This document shows, one piece after another, positions 34,313-47,000 of a DNA stretch of 64,000 nt. The translations under genes and the position numbers were made by a program. The number at the start of each line of letters is the position of its first letter. Within the stretch, counting starts at the first letter, position 1. The stretch spans positions 947,657-1,011,656 of the forward strand of contig NW_019091457.1 in NCBI RefSeq assembly GCF_001949145.1, in the 5' to 3' direction. The notes beneath the pieces were generated by a model. That model was not told the origin of the DNA and did no database searches. It was given only the letters and a program-made list of their open reading frames with translations. Origin of the DNA: Acanthaster planci (lineage: Eukaryota > Echinodermata > Asteroidea > Valvatida > Acanthasteridae).

Positions 34313-35002
34313 TGTAAGCACATATCGCTTCGAATTTCCGCTTTTGAATACATAATTGTAAATGGAGACAGGAATATATGTCAATGACACTGTCCACCAA
34401 ACCTGCGTAGTCAGTCTTCTGCTTTGAACTATTTCCTCGATCGTAGACCTGTCTCTTCCTCATAATTTTCGGTTTTGGCTGTTCAAAGTGGTTGTGGAAA
34501 CGTTTTGAGACAGGTGGATTGTTGACGAGTGGGAATTTCGGTCGTTTGAGTGGACGAAACCCACCACGAATTAGCCAGGACGCAGTTTCAGTTTTCGTCG
34601 TGTGCCTGCCCGCACGGACTTCTCGCAGTGGCAGGATTTGGAGCCTTTTTTAATGTAATGCAGTTGGCAGTGTTTGCATCGTTTCTTGTAATCTGAAAAT
34701 CCTTCTCACACCGGTTTCTGCCCAGCTACCAGACTTTCTGTGAGCCACACGTGCAGTACCTTTGCATTAAAAAAAAGGCAATCAAGTTTGAATGTTGGAT
34801 AATATATAGGAAGGGCAACAATATATGACGGTATTTTACTCCGTGCCACCATGAAAACGAAGGTGCAAGTAGTGTTTTGTGCGTCAAAATGGATCCATTA
34901 ACCCTAACAGTCCCAAATCCTCCAATTTCAATACGATTTAACATTAATTGTTAAGCACTGTTAAGCTCCCGAAAGGTTAGTGCGCGCTTTGGATTGCTTG
35001 TA

Positions 35003-35234
35003 AAAGTATAAAACGACGTGTAGATTTGACAACATTTGACTTGGACTTCCTTTGTCACCGGAAAGAACGGGAGTTCTTTCACACGGGAGTTATCGGCTTT
35101 GCTGCTCATCGACGCATTTAAAAGTCGTTGATACCATTGGGATGAACCAACTTTTCTGTAGAATTACAGTATTTGCCTTAGCGATGGCTTTTTTGCAAAT
35201 ACCTGCCCTTTCCGGGGGGAGATGGATTAGATGA
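35003..35234 (+). promoter_or_regulatory. TATA-like box followed by a signal-peptide-like mini-frame
   Basis: AGTATAAAACG at about 35003 is a good TATA match. About 135 bases further, ATG 35142 opens a 30-residue frame whose first 25 residues (MNQLFCRITVFALAMAFLQI, then PALSG) look like a signal peptide. The frame stops five residues later with no donor before the stop. It may be the start of a secreted-protein gene that I cannot follow, or chance. Confidence 0.2.
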
Positions 35235-35348
35235 TTGGTGCGTTCTGCTTATCGCATCACTTGTTTGGGTTCTTTCTGAAACATTGGTTGCAACGCGCAT
35301 CCCATGTCATCACAGGATGCATGAGATGCAAGTACATCTACATGTAAC

Positions 35349-35523
35349 ATGGGCGATTCACAATATATAGTGCTCCTCCAGGAGTTCGCGACGTGTTGGC
35401 CAATCACACTGCGCGAAATCTGTCGATCAAATGCGCGTTTGGAAAGGTTTGACAGATTTCGCGCGTTGTGATTGGTCAACGCGTTGCCAATTCTTAGAGG
35501 CGCACCATTGTGAATCGCTCGTA
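35349..35523. repeat. CCAAT fold-back element, copy 2
   Basis: The arms are GGCGATTCACAAT...CCAATCAC on the left and GTGATTGG...CCATTGTGAATCGC on the right. CGCGAAATCTGTCGA and its complement TGACAGATTTCGCGCG form the inner stem. About 175 bp, no open frame. Confidence 0.8.
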
Positions 35524-38168
35524 ATGCGCAGGATGAAACTGTACGTATTGTTTCTGTGTATTACACAGAAAAAAATACGAGTCTACGTCGTCTCCCAACT
35601 CGCTGTATGCCATCTCCCGCGATGATATATTTCAAAAAAATTAATCATCACTCTACACTGTATCCGGGTGTTGTATGAAAGGGACAGCAGTAGGTTTTGC
35701 CATTTCCTGGGCTGGGGGTCCCCCTTTGGAAACTGCTAGTCATTTTTCCATTGTCCCAATCGTTAAAGTTGAAAACCGAACGGTTCACTGGCCCCGACTA
35801 CGGGCCCCCGGAGGCGCTCTTCAGGTACGCGTAATAAAGGCCGGTATGGGCCTCTCGGCGTCAATAAACGTGGTATCCTCAACACTGGAACAAAAGATCG
35901 CAGAATCCAATTATGTTACATTAGAATGTGCACCAGTGGCGTATCCGCGGGGAAAGGGTGGTGTTCCATGGTAAAAAAAATCGGAATGGTACATACATAT
36001 AGTGCTCCCATTTGGAAAACCAGATAGGTCACCAATGTACCTAATGTTATTTAAGCTTAACCGGGCTAAATCCTCGACTCCTATTTCAGTATGATTTTAC
36101 ACACACCTTTGGGGGTTGGGGTTAGTGCAGTTTCTAAGCTTGTCCCAATTTCTTTTCTTTTTTAACCGATGGAGACGGCACGCGCACCATTGACCGACTC
36201 GGTCTTTCCGGCGAAGTACAGTCATGGACACTGGCCTCTATCATCTTCCGTGTTAGTAAAAGACTATGAACAGACCCAAAATTACGCGTTTATCGTCATT
36301 AAAGTGTCACAAAAGTCATGTACTGGAGGTCATTTGTATTTTCCACTCTGGTTCTTATCTCTAGTTTGCCTTTTTTTTGTGTCTCTGTTTTTGAAAGCGA
36401 TGGGGACTCGAACATTTTTCGACCGCTTGATTTTGCAGAAGGTTGTAGTGGCTCCTGGCAACAGCTGAATTTTGCTTCAATTTTTGGAGAGACCTAGTGG
36501 AATGCCATGTCGAAATGAAATCTGGCGATTGATGGTTTATCCCAAACCGAAGTAAATCCCAGGTGGAGGTCGTTTGGAAAGGGGAGTGCTGTTGCATGGA
36601 TTCACAAAGTCTATAAAGCCCCCCCCCCGTTCAATCCAAGAGAACTGCGCCTAGACTTTCCCTCGGGTTGCCCCCTTTCCACATCCTCTCCGACTGCTGT
36701 CTTCTGCATCCAGCCACCTGGACGTAATACCAGTCGTCAGACGGCAGGACGACCCAGCCAGCGCAGTCTATTCCCGAACGAACAAATCCCTGGCCCACAC
36801 AGACCTGAAATCAAGTCTAGGAACGGATCTTATCAATCAATAATGAATTGCTCTTCATGCCTTAGTTTTTTTTTCATCTTGGGTGTTGCCCGTACGTACT
36901 GAAGGGCAGGTTTCAGGACATTTTAAACACCCATTATTGGCGTATGCATCCCTAATGCATTCCAAAGGAGTTGTAACCCCTATTATGAGTGCATGTATGC
37001 GTCATGTTACTCTTGATTTAGCGCCTCGGGATCCTGTTTCCATTCAGTCCACATACCCGGCTTGCGCAAAGCGACACGATGATTCATCTGCACATCTCCA
37101 ATCGGGGAAGGAGCGGGCGGGGGGGGGGTTTGGACCAGTGGTTCTGGACAGAGGGCCTAGGAACTCATTTCACCGCGTCGTTGCATCGATCGTTTGCCTA
37201 TCTCTCAATTTTCTGATTGAATCAAATTCCCTAGGTAGCCCCTTGCGGCCCGTCGGAATGCGATCCGTGGGCATATTTTAGCCCAGTTTTCCGTGAAGGC
37301 AAATCACACATCACCGCCACTGTATCCGTCGGTTATGCCGTTGCCAGTCTAATGGGACGTATACTGTAACGATAAATTCTGAAATTTGACCCGTTTAATG
37401 ACGTCTTAGCTGTAGTTTAAAAAAAAAGTTCTATGAAAGACTTCAGTGAACAGAGCCTTAATGAAAAAAAAAACGCTTATAACCATTTTTCCAAAATGTT
37501 CCCAGGCAACTTTCGTAAAAACTGTACTGATGCATTGGCTATAATCTTCCCTGTCTTGTGTCATCGGAATTCTGTCGCCCAAGACGGCACGGCTGTACCG
37601 CAAGAATCGAGTTCCGTTCCTGTTACGTCTAAGTTCTGTTCCACGGTTAATCTAAAAGTTCAATCCCGCTGCCGTATGAGATTTCTGAACTCGTGTAGGG
37701 ATTCAAGGCAGTACAGGTTCGAAATTTATTTAATTAGGAATTGTTCAGATGATGCAGGGACTTATGTAGGATTTTATCCAGGCGTTAACAAACGGTCATA
37801 GTGGCTATCAAAATAATTTGGCTATGTATCTGTCACTCCATGAAACTGTTCTAACCAAAGCAATCACAAATATTCATCATGAATATTCTAAGCTGTATTA
37901 AGAAGCTCAGAAAAGCATCGCAGCTTCTGTTGGCGGTCGGCTGTGCGGAATTCACCCGTCTCTTTAGTTATTGCCTGCCAAGGCGAGACCAATAGGCGCG
38001 CGCCGCTGGATGTCGATACTTGGACGTTGGGAAATGATTCTCCTCGACCGACGGGACAGAACAGGTGGTGCTATCCAATTAGACCAGCAAACAGACGATG
38101 ACACAAGGTGCCAAACGGTGTCGTCATATATCGGCAACTGCGGCTGGTCTCGCGTTTTGGGGCTGACT

Positions 38169-38302
38169 AAGGTTGTGTCAATGTCCGAAACGGGCTTCCA
38201 GAGTTACGGCTAGGTCTGTCGTCTACGCGTCCCCCACGCATATCCAGTGGAGCAAAGACCTAGGCCTAGCTCTAGACAAGAGATTTGGATGCTGCCTTAA
38301 TT
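38169..38302. repeat. MITE family with AGGCYGYRTCC ends, copy 1
   Basis: The core GGGCTTCCAGAGTTACGG, CTAGGTCTGTCGTCTACGCG and the end GGATGCTGCCTTAA match the element at 63875-64000 almost base for base. Terminal inverted pairing is CTAGGTCT with AGACCTAGG. About 135 bp. Confidence 0.75.
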
Positions 38303-40522
38303 GTCTTTGTAACGGATTGTTAGCTGCATTCGGTAAAAATTGCATCGCGGTACGGAGTTAGGTTGGGTACCGGTAATTACAGATGCAAAATGAATATTTC
38401 TTCACTCTGAAATGATTGTACCAAGCAGGTCCGGATCTCGTGCCCTGCAATTCATGTCTATCGGCACCAGTGTTCCGTAGGCCCTACTCCTCCGTGTCGG
38501 CGTTACACCCCGTCCTAGGCAACACGGCCGCCAATTCCCTTGCGCTGGTACACGCTGGAACTTTCCCGTTGATGCTTGGCTACACCAAGCAACCTAGAGG
38601 CCGTAATAGCTCTTCAAGCCTGTCGGACATGGATAACACGGGGGTTCACTGTCAGTTGAGAGCTAGCCCGTGTGAAGCTTTCCAGAATTGACGATTCAAG
38701 AGGGAGACGCCCGAAACCCCCTTGTTTGTGTGGGCATACGCACGGGTACGGTGTGTTTATGGCTCTGTGCAGTGAATAATCCGGCCCTGCCTTTTAAGCT
38801 CGGACGACTTTCTGTCAACCGAATTCAGCTCAATTATTTACACCAACCGAGTGTCTTCCAGTGGGATTAGGCATCCCTTTTCAATCCGCCCTTTTCTCCC
38901 GCAAACTTTAGCGCGCGCAAGTTGGTGTTACACGACCCTCTGGCAAAAGTGATCCCAAATCTTAAACTTGAGGAAGTTGTTTATAGCGTACGACAAAAGA
39001 CATCACCTGTGCAACACCCTACCACAATAGCGACGGTCGGGTCAGTCGTTGCGACTGACTTCACAACCTCAGGGTTCCAGCGTTAAGGTCTAGTTGGTCG
39101 CGACGAATTGGGACCCCCCAGATGCCACCTTGGTCTGTAAACACGTTTGCAGTCAACAAAGTTAATATTTCAAACTTCAGAGCTCGGTGTAGTTTTTTTC
39201 CTCTCTAACTGCTCATTTAACGAGTTGCCACTCCGCGAGTCGCGACTCATTTCCTTTTAACTCCCAATGCCCGCCATTCAGTATATCCACACGACTCCAG
39301 GTTGTTTGTCGCGGTCTCGTGGCTGCTCAGTCGGGCGTGATTGACGGACCATTGAAATTTCTCCCAACCAAAAAAATGATGGACTGCAGCAACATAATTG
39401 TTCCATAACCGCCGTAGTTGGCAAGCTCTCTTTTTTATATCCCCATCTAAAGCTAGGGGGGGAAACGGGGAAATGCTACCTGGATTTTTGCGCACAACGA
39501 CTCATTGATCCCCTATTACAATGACACTCAAAACCTGGTTATACCAGTACAAATATGTACTGTGGTCTCGTTCGGCACGCCATCCAGTTTGCTTCGGTTC
39601 GCCGACGAGTTCGTGCACACTGCGTACTTGATCTACATTTCCGTCATCGGGCTGGCGGTACTCGGGGATAATTTTTCTAGGGGCACGCACGGAACGATTG
39701 ATTCCCTCGGCGGAGTTAATCGCTGTAAATAGAGACGTAGCGAGTAGCTGGTTTGCGCGGTCGTCGGCATATACCGGTGTTCAGCGCGAGTCCGCTGCGA
39801 TAGTTTCACCGCCTCGACTGATTAAGCCGCTCCAAATTGCCGAAGAAAGACCGCGTCAGTTTTACCTGCGGGCGTCTGGAAATTTGGACGAGAGAGCTGT
39901 TGTCAGGATAGTTTTTGAACTTCAGACGCTGCGTTTGTGTCATCGACTTGGCTCGTCGAAAATTCCACAGATTAGGCCAACGTTTCTAGACTCCGGCCTG
40001 CATAATGGTAAGTGAACACGACACAAGCGAAGCTTGAAGCTTCACCTGGCGTGCATGTACCAGTCCAGAACGGGGTGCATATTAATTTATACCTGGTTCA
40101 AAGACTAAGTCAATGATCATTATGCGACGTTTCGAGATATGATTATATTATTCTGTCCGTGTCACATCCGAATCCGCACAACGTGCCTTGTACGCACATA
40201 GCGTATTATGACGGGCTAGAATGTGCTTGTTTATTTGTAATGGGTTCAAGTTGCCCATAGACCCACTTCTTTCCTAGGATGCGATTTGGCCGACACCAGT
40301 GGCCCAACTTAAAAGCTTGCAGGTTTAAACTTCTATAGTTCTTTAGTCTATCTCCATCGTGCAAAGCTTCAAGTCACGTACTGTACATTATGCTCACGTC
40401 TCGTTCTGAACACCGACAAGTTAGGTCTATGTCTTGGGCACAGGGAGGTACTAGACCTCGCTAGAACGTTTACCCGAAACTGTCTGCTTATGGCCCCATC
40501 AAACTCCAAGATTGTGTGAAAG

Positions 40523-40675
40523 AGATGGGTTGCTTGCCACGTGGATAGATCTCTTTTGGAAGAGGTATGGTTCTGATAAGAACCAGTGAGTGTGAACTCG
40601 AACTCTGGTCGTCCGCAGGAGTGGAACCATACCCAGGTTCTTCCCAAGGAAATCTATCCACATGGTGATTCACCA
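40523..40675. repeat. Hairpin element flanked by direct repeats
   Basis: CACGTGGATAGAT and AGGTATGGTTC on the left pair with GAACCATACC and ATCTATCCACATGG on the right. A direct repeat of about 45 bases (CTATCTCCA, GCAAAGCTTCAAGTCA) occurs on both sides, at about 40340-40376 and 40685-40722. The hairpin may have inserted into, or been part of, a larger duplicated unit. Confidence 0.55.
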
Positions 40676-41019
40676 CTAGCCCTCTCTTTAGCCTATCTCC
40701 ACCGGGCAAAGCTTCAAGTCATACCAAAGAATATGTTCTTAATTCTGTCATCTGAACGCTAAATGTTCGAATCTAACTTGTTACGTCGCGGCGCAGGGGT
40801 GTGGTGTTAACTTGATCCCTGTATGGAGATGGATGTTGCACTATTTCCTCTAAAAGGCTTTGTACTCTCTAGGGTACGTGCTGGGATGATTAAATTATGG
40901 GCCCAGTGAGCAGGGGTATCAGTAATTGTTTGTTGGCACTGATATTGTGTTGATTCAACAATTACATTTGAAGGAAGATACTCTTGCATTACGTCCGAAA
41001 CTTCCTCTGGCTTAATTAA

Positions 41020-41178
41020 TACCGGTATTCACGATAGCGCGCCTCCAAGAAATTGCAACGCGTTGGCCAATCACAACGAGCGAAATCTGTCGACCCTTTT
41101 TGAACGCACATTGTTTCGCGCAGCCTGATTGGTACGCGTTGCAAACTCTTGGAGGCGCGCTATTATGAATCACCCGTA
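41020..41178. repeat. CCAAT fold-back element, copy 3
   Basis: This is a full copy of about 160 bp. The left arm has GCGCGCCTCCAAGAAATTGC and GGCCAATCACAACGAGCG, and the right arm has TGATTGGTACGCGTTGC and CTCTTGGAGGCGCGC. It ends in TGAATCACCCGTA. Confidence 0.8.
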
Positions 41179-44049
41179 TTGTGGAAGTCAATTTGAACAC
41201 TGATTTTCTTGTAAAGTGGAGTTCATTGTACTATATAGGTCTACTCGGTGTCCCGCCACGTAACCAACCCTAAAATAACATTTATTCCCTCTTGAAACAA
41301 TGGTCAGAACTTGTCAATGTGGGTATTAAATTAAGGCTGGGCATGTTACCTTTGAAAACTGAGGATTTCATCTAAGCCCTATGATGTAATAATCTTCGTA
41401 TAAGATAACCGCTTTTGTTCTGTCCAATAGCATGTACCGTATCGTAATCGATATTGCTAGATTGCTGTCCACGCAATTTGGCACCCCTTTAATACTTGAG
41501 ATCATTTGGAAAGACTCATAGAATGGGGACACCGATAACTGATCGGTTTTTGTTGTGTTATGTTGAAACCTCTGTTACTTTCCATCAACAAGCGAACGAA
41601 ATCATGAAATGGTGTAAAGCGGGTGATGTTACAGAAGTATGTCAGATCAGCACATCGTTAAAAGTGACTGAGGTAAATTACACAGGTTCAACTGAAGCTG
41701 TGTTCTCTGCGCGATACAATCTCTTTAAACTCTTAAATTGCACAAAGCATAAAGTTTCATAAAGTTGAGAACTGGAATTAAAGAAATTCCAAAGAAGCAA
41801 AATATACTAAACCGTTGTTTGATAATGTAGGAATTAAACTAAGTCGTGCAAGGAGTGATTGGTGCAGCGTCCGGGACGTCATACCATCCAAGCTTAAACT
41901 TAGAAATTGGCCAAACTGTTTTAAGTACTTGATAATGTTGGCTGTTGATTTGCCTTACGTATCCCTAATAACTCTGCAAACACGGAAGTTCACTTATTTG
42001 GTACCTTGGAATAGTTTTGTTGGCCTGCTTCCTTAAAATGGAAAATTAGTGGCGTTTATATCTTCTCGACATTGTGCGTTTTGGCCCTAGCTACTGAACA
42101 GCAATTGCCTTATGGGCGGAAAATATCCGTACGGTTGGTCTGTCGTCTTTCTTTTTGGGTATCGATTCCCAATGCGTCGGATAGTTTTAAGCTGAACAAA
42201 ATCACTTCGATCCTTCGTGACTTGGCACGCAAATCGCGGACCAGCGCGCCACGCACGAGGTATTGCGTTACCGCTTCGCGGTGCCTACTCCGCGCCTCGT
42301 CGACGCTCTGCCGTTACTTTCGGCAGTGAGCACCCAGACAACCGTGACTGCTCGACCGCCACGACCCCTTCCCAAGACTCGCTGCCTCGCCGTGCCCGCA
42401 CAGTGTTCGGACGGCCGGGGGCCTTGCATACTGCAACCACGGAGGAATAAAAATCCATTTTTATTCCACCATACTGCAACACAGTATCACTTTACTATGT
42501 AAACAATATTTGCAGGCGCGCCAGAGGGCGTCATATACGATCAAAATAAACATGTGGTAGGCCTATATTCCAACTGTCCGAGGAAACAGAAATTGGCAAA
42601 ATCATAGTACAAACAGTGGGTATAATTCAAGCAAGAGAAGTTAGAAAAAGTTTCCTGCACCTCATGACGCGGAAGTTTCAGTGGTACAAACCGATACCGC
42701 AATTTCACACCCGTCGCACACGACATGACGGCCGTTTTCCACGAGGATGCAAAGTTGTTTGTTGTCTTAGAATTTAGTGCCGTGACTTTGTTGTGTGGGC
42801 TCCCGCGAAGGTCCTTATCAGTTCGGTGAAATGACTGCTCGGGAAACGTTTTGTAGAAAATATTGTACGCGGAAACAGGAAATAACTGTATAGCCTTGTG
42901 AAGTGGCGCGCACGATGAAAGGGCGAGTTCAAACCACACTGTTGGGGGAAATTCGGGAAGAACGAGGGAGTCCAGACTAAGCAAGTAACTGAATACGAAG
43001 TTTAGAGTCAACTTTGTTTATTAAGAGCACCCTGGTAGGAAAATATGGTCATTAAGAGCGACTTCTGGCGTGTCAATCTCTTTATATTTTTAAAGTTTCC
43101 TTCTAGCCATTTCATCACAATGTTCTGCTTATAATCATGGTTTTTTTCAAGTCTCAACAACTGTATAATGAAAACTAACTAATTTGTTTTCTCTTGAACG
43201 TAGTTTTTATGCACGAAACTCGTCCCTCATGCAATAACGTGTCCAGTAAAACTACACCCAGTTTATATTGTGAGAATTTTGATGAATATGAATGCCCTAT
43301 AAAACAGTGGTGTTGTAGGGTTCGCACGTCACACTGCAGCATGGGGAAGACCATCTCTGCACGCACACGATAAGCACAACGTTTTTGAACTGTTCTGTTG
43401 CCTTGTTTCGAAAGGGCTTGGATAAACATGAAACTTGCCTTACTTACATTTTCAGCCAGCCTTTCAGCCTGGGTAGATGGCTTGTCCAAATTTGGCCAAA
43501 GAAAAACACTGCCGTCGTTTTGCAGCGTTGTGTATATACTTGTATTTACTTGACGATTCGCCAAGTCTGTGGCCAACCTATACACCGTTGGTTTGGGGAA
43601 TGTTTCAGTTGATACGAGCCTAACGCTTGTTTCCGAAAGTACGTGTGTACTTGTTTTATCTCTGCATTAACTAATTAGTTTTGTCAAGAGAATAATACTA
43701 GGTTACAGGAAAAAAAGAAGACTGGAGAAACAAGATCCAGAACAGCACCATTAATAACAAAAAACAGCGATTCTGCAATACACACATACACGTGTTTTTT
43801 TGGGGGGGCGTACAGTCGTAAACCCTCACACTCTGGTTCAAGTTAGCCATTGAAAGAAAAAATCTTCAATACTTTAGTGACCACAAGCCAGGACATGGAC
43901 GGTATCATGGATGAAATTCGAATATTCAAGTATAGGTCTTATTCTTCGAGGGTGAGCTCGTCTTCCTAAACTACGCGAGAAGACAGACTAAACCCCACCA
44001 TCTGCCTGCGCTGAAGGAAGTCCTAAGTGCCGAGTTTAGAACTTTCTCC

Positions 44050-47000
44050 ATGCGTCAGGTAGTCAGACGCTTGGGAATCTGGATTATGAAGTTTGGTCTG
44101 AATCCTAGCCCCCACGGGTGTATGTCAAATCATATTGAAATCGAAGGATTGAGGACGGTTGGGGTTGATGCTACAATAAAATTAAGCGAGGAAGTTCTCC
44201 AAAACGCCATTAGCAAGTCCACATCGGTGAAGCAGGGTTTTTCTCGATTGTCTTATATTCATCTTGACGCGTATCGTTTCCTTCCCGTTCTCTTTGATTA
44301 ACGACCCATAATAAAATCTGCCTTGGCATTTCCAGAAATTGCTGGTATACGTCTTTGCCCTCTTGATGGCGCTTAAGTTGGCAGCGTGCAAACTGCCGAG
44401 AGGTGATAACGCTACGAACACGTCCTCCTCCACTGCACCCGTTGACGAGGAATTAGCGACCGGTAAGTAGAACTAGACGTTTTCTCCAGTCGTTTCATTA
44501 CTCAGCAAGTGTGACAAACTATGCCGGGGGGGGGTTCTCACGAAATGTTAACACTGTGTTTTGTCGTTTGTCAGCTTGGCATTGCATCGACGACGGTTCA
44601 GACGGCAACCAGTCGGGATGTTCAAATGTCACGAACGAATGTGGTGTGTGTAAACCTAAACGTAAGTGGCGTTAATTTTGAATGGCCAACGACCTGTTAT
44701 GGGTGCAGACCAGTCAATGAGCTGCCATAGGCGGAAGTGATAAATACCCCCACCTCCAAGAAATCAGGAAAAATACTCAGAAGTTACGTGTTCAAGATAC
44801 AAATCAAATTAGAGTTCACTTCCTCATCTTTTATTTTACGTTCAATTTGCCGTGGCTTGACCGATCACCTGTGACGATATTTCTCTCAAGAGGTAATCAC
44901 CCCTCGAAACAGTCATCGAGGCCCATCGCCATTTTGAAAATTGATGTCTACACCCCATTGCAAAACAGGTCGACTTGGAGGGCTCCGTTTGTTCTGATAC
45001 TTTCCGAAATACAAGCTGGCAGTCATGTGATAGATTCCATCCACCTTCTTTACAAACCATCTAGCCCTCGTGACACGAAATGCTCTAATGGCAGAGAATT
45101 TGACAGCCTACAAATCATGATTCGGTCGGCGCAGGCAATTTTGGGCCTATTTACGGGCCTGTACCCTCATACCGTGCACGAGTCCTAATAGGAAAGCCTG
45201 CCGCAACTTGGATGGAGTAAAGAGAGATTGGCGGTCATCATCGTACCAAATCCCAAATCTTTTCTTCTGCTTTAGGTTTTTTGTGCCCATGTTTTATCAG
45301 TAAACCCATGAATTTTATCCAGTAAAGACGCTTTAATCCAAATTTAACAAGCAAGCTGCTTACTTAGTAAAGTTTGAATTGTTAACTATCAGCAGAACGT
45401 GGCTCAAGGGTAAATGGGAGGATTTAACCCACACAATTTCAACACTGGGTATAGGAACCATTTCAGTCACCCCACTTGTGATAGCGAGAGATAAAAACAG
45501 AAATGATGTAATTTGAACTATCCAACAGCTATAAAGATTTATACACTGAAAAATAGTCCCCGGTTTTCAAATTTCTCCTGCCGGGCAATTTTAAAACTTT
45601 TCTCATCCCCCCTTCCCAGCTAGCTGAGAAAATTTTAGGCCAGTGCCTTTCCAAATTGAATTATATCTAAATATTTTCGTTTTCCTTTTAAAAAAGCGGT
45701 GTGGATTTGCGTGGACGGGGTGGTCGTGCAACTTACAATGGAAGATGATGTTGTACTTCAGGTACGAGGAATTCTTCATTTCATTGATCCTAGAATTGCT
45801 GTTGCCCTAAAATGCAACGTCGCAGTCGCGTCCATCACAAGTCCTTTTCACACAACAACACTTTTTTACAGGTCATTCGGAACAGCTTTCGACCTGGTTT
45901 AAAGACGGCCCGACTTGTAATGGACTCGTAACGACGGGACTTGTGACAGACTTGACAATACATGTAGCTCCACAGAAAACCCTTTTTGGACGGGCGGGAG
46001 AGCCCGAGTGTCTCCTCGGACGCACTGAAATCTCCAAAATGTGAAGAGCTTAATGGGGTGTCGGTTTCTTTCGGTCAAGTACCATCTTTTAATAAAAATT
46101 GGGTCGGTTATTTTTCAGTTGGCTGCAATGAGGTACCCTCTGCACGTTGAAATATTTATCTCATCTGAACCAACATCCAAATTCTATTTTTCTTTCCATG
46201 GAAGTTGTAAGCGCATTAATAAGCTTGCGTCTTTTTTCCTTCCTGCTGATTTGAAACAGGTGCAAAAAGTTGTCATCTACGTCGGCTTTTCTTTGTCTCT
46301 CTTGGCGTGCATCGTCGCAAATGTCGTTTACGTCATCACAAGGTGATGAGCCATTTCGATTCAGTCGTTGAATTATTTGTATTAACATCCCCAAACCTCA
46401 CCCTAGTATGCAGTGTGTCGAGTTTAATGTGATAATTTGATACGACTTCAAAGTTTTCCCACAAAACCCTTGAAATCCATCCTTTTTGATGTCGGGCCAT
46501 TTGGAAAGGCACATTGTAGGGACTGCAATTTTTTTCAGCCGTGGTGTGCTGATGACAACACAGTATACTGTGACCAAACAGATAGTAAAAGAGGTGTTTC
46601 GTGGCATGCAAAGGCTCGAGTACCCTCCTGAGGGAATCTCTAAGAAGCACTTATTCCGTTTCAATACGTATTAATTGAGCACTTCTTTTATTTAAAAGTG
46701 CTTAACGAAAGTTTAATTTCGTCAAAAAGGGGTTACTCGTCCAAAATGTTGATTCCAACTTCCAACTAGATTTCACTTTCAGAGCACTGTAATTCAGGAT
46801 AAGAACCGTTCTTATTCGTCCATTTTATCGTCCTTTTTGTCTTACTCCTGGAATGGCGTTGAATTGAAAAAGCAAATTCGTTTTTTGTCATTCATTTTAC
46901 CGATTTAATCCTTTGATTTCGTCATAGAATTTATCGTTAAGATGGTTTGAGTTAGCAGTTATTTGGACGTCATTTTCGTTGTGATTCCAAATTAACTAAG

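Larger units (their letters stand above)
32714..44049. other. Gene-poor interval rich in fold-back elements
   Basis: No gene could be assembled between haspin and the class B GPCR. The interval holds the fold-back copies listed separately at 33158, 34059, 35349, 38169, 40523 and 41020. Weak coding hints are a TATA-like box with a signal-peptide-like frame at 35003-35234, a minus-strand frame at 36630-36807 bounded by an acceptor-like site, and a plus-strand frame at 37433-37801. A CpG-rich stretch at about 39650-40010 ends at a good donor (AATG|gtaagt at 40010) and could be an untranslated first exon of the class B GPCR. The likely haspin polyadenylation signal is AATAAA at 33512. Confidence 0.5.

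Noticed and set aside
37433-37801. Cys-containing frame of 122 codons
   Set aside because: The Cys pattern fits no family I know and neither end has a convincing splice site.
42441-42466. Perfect small hairpin GGAATAAAAAT/ATTTTTATTCC, considered as a histone-type 3' end or attachment site
   Set aside because: It lacks the conserved histone stem-loop bases and no histone gene is nearby; it is probably an AT-rich palindrome.
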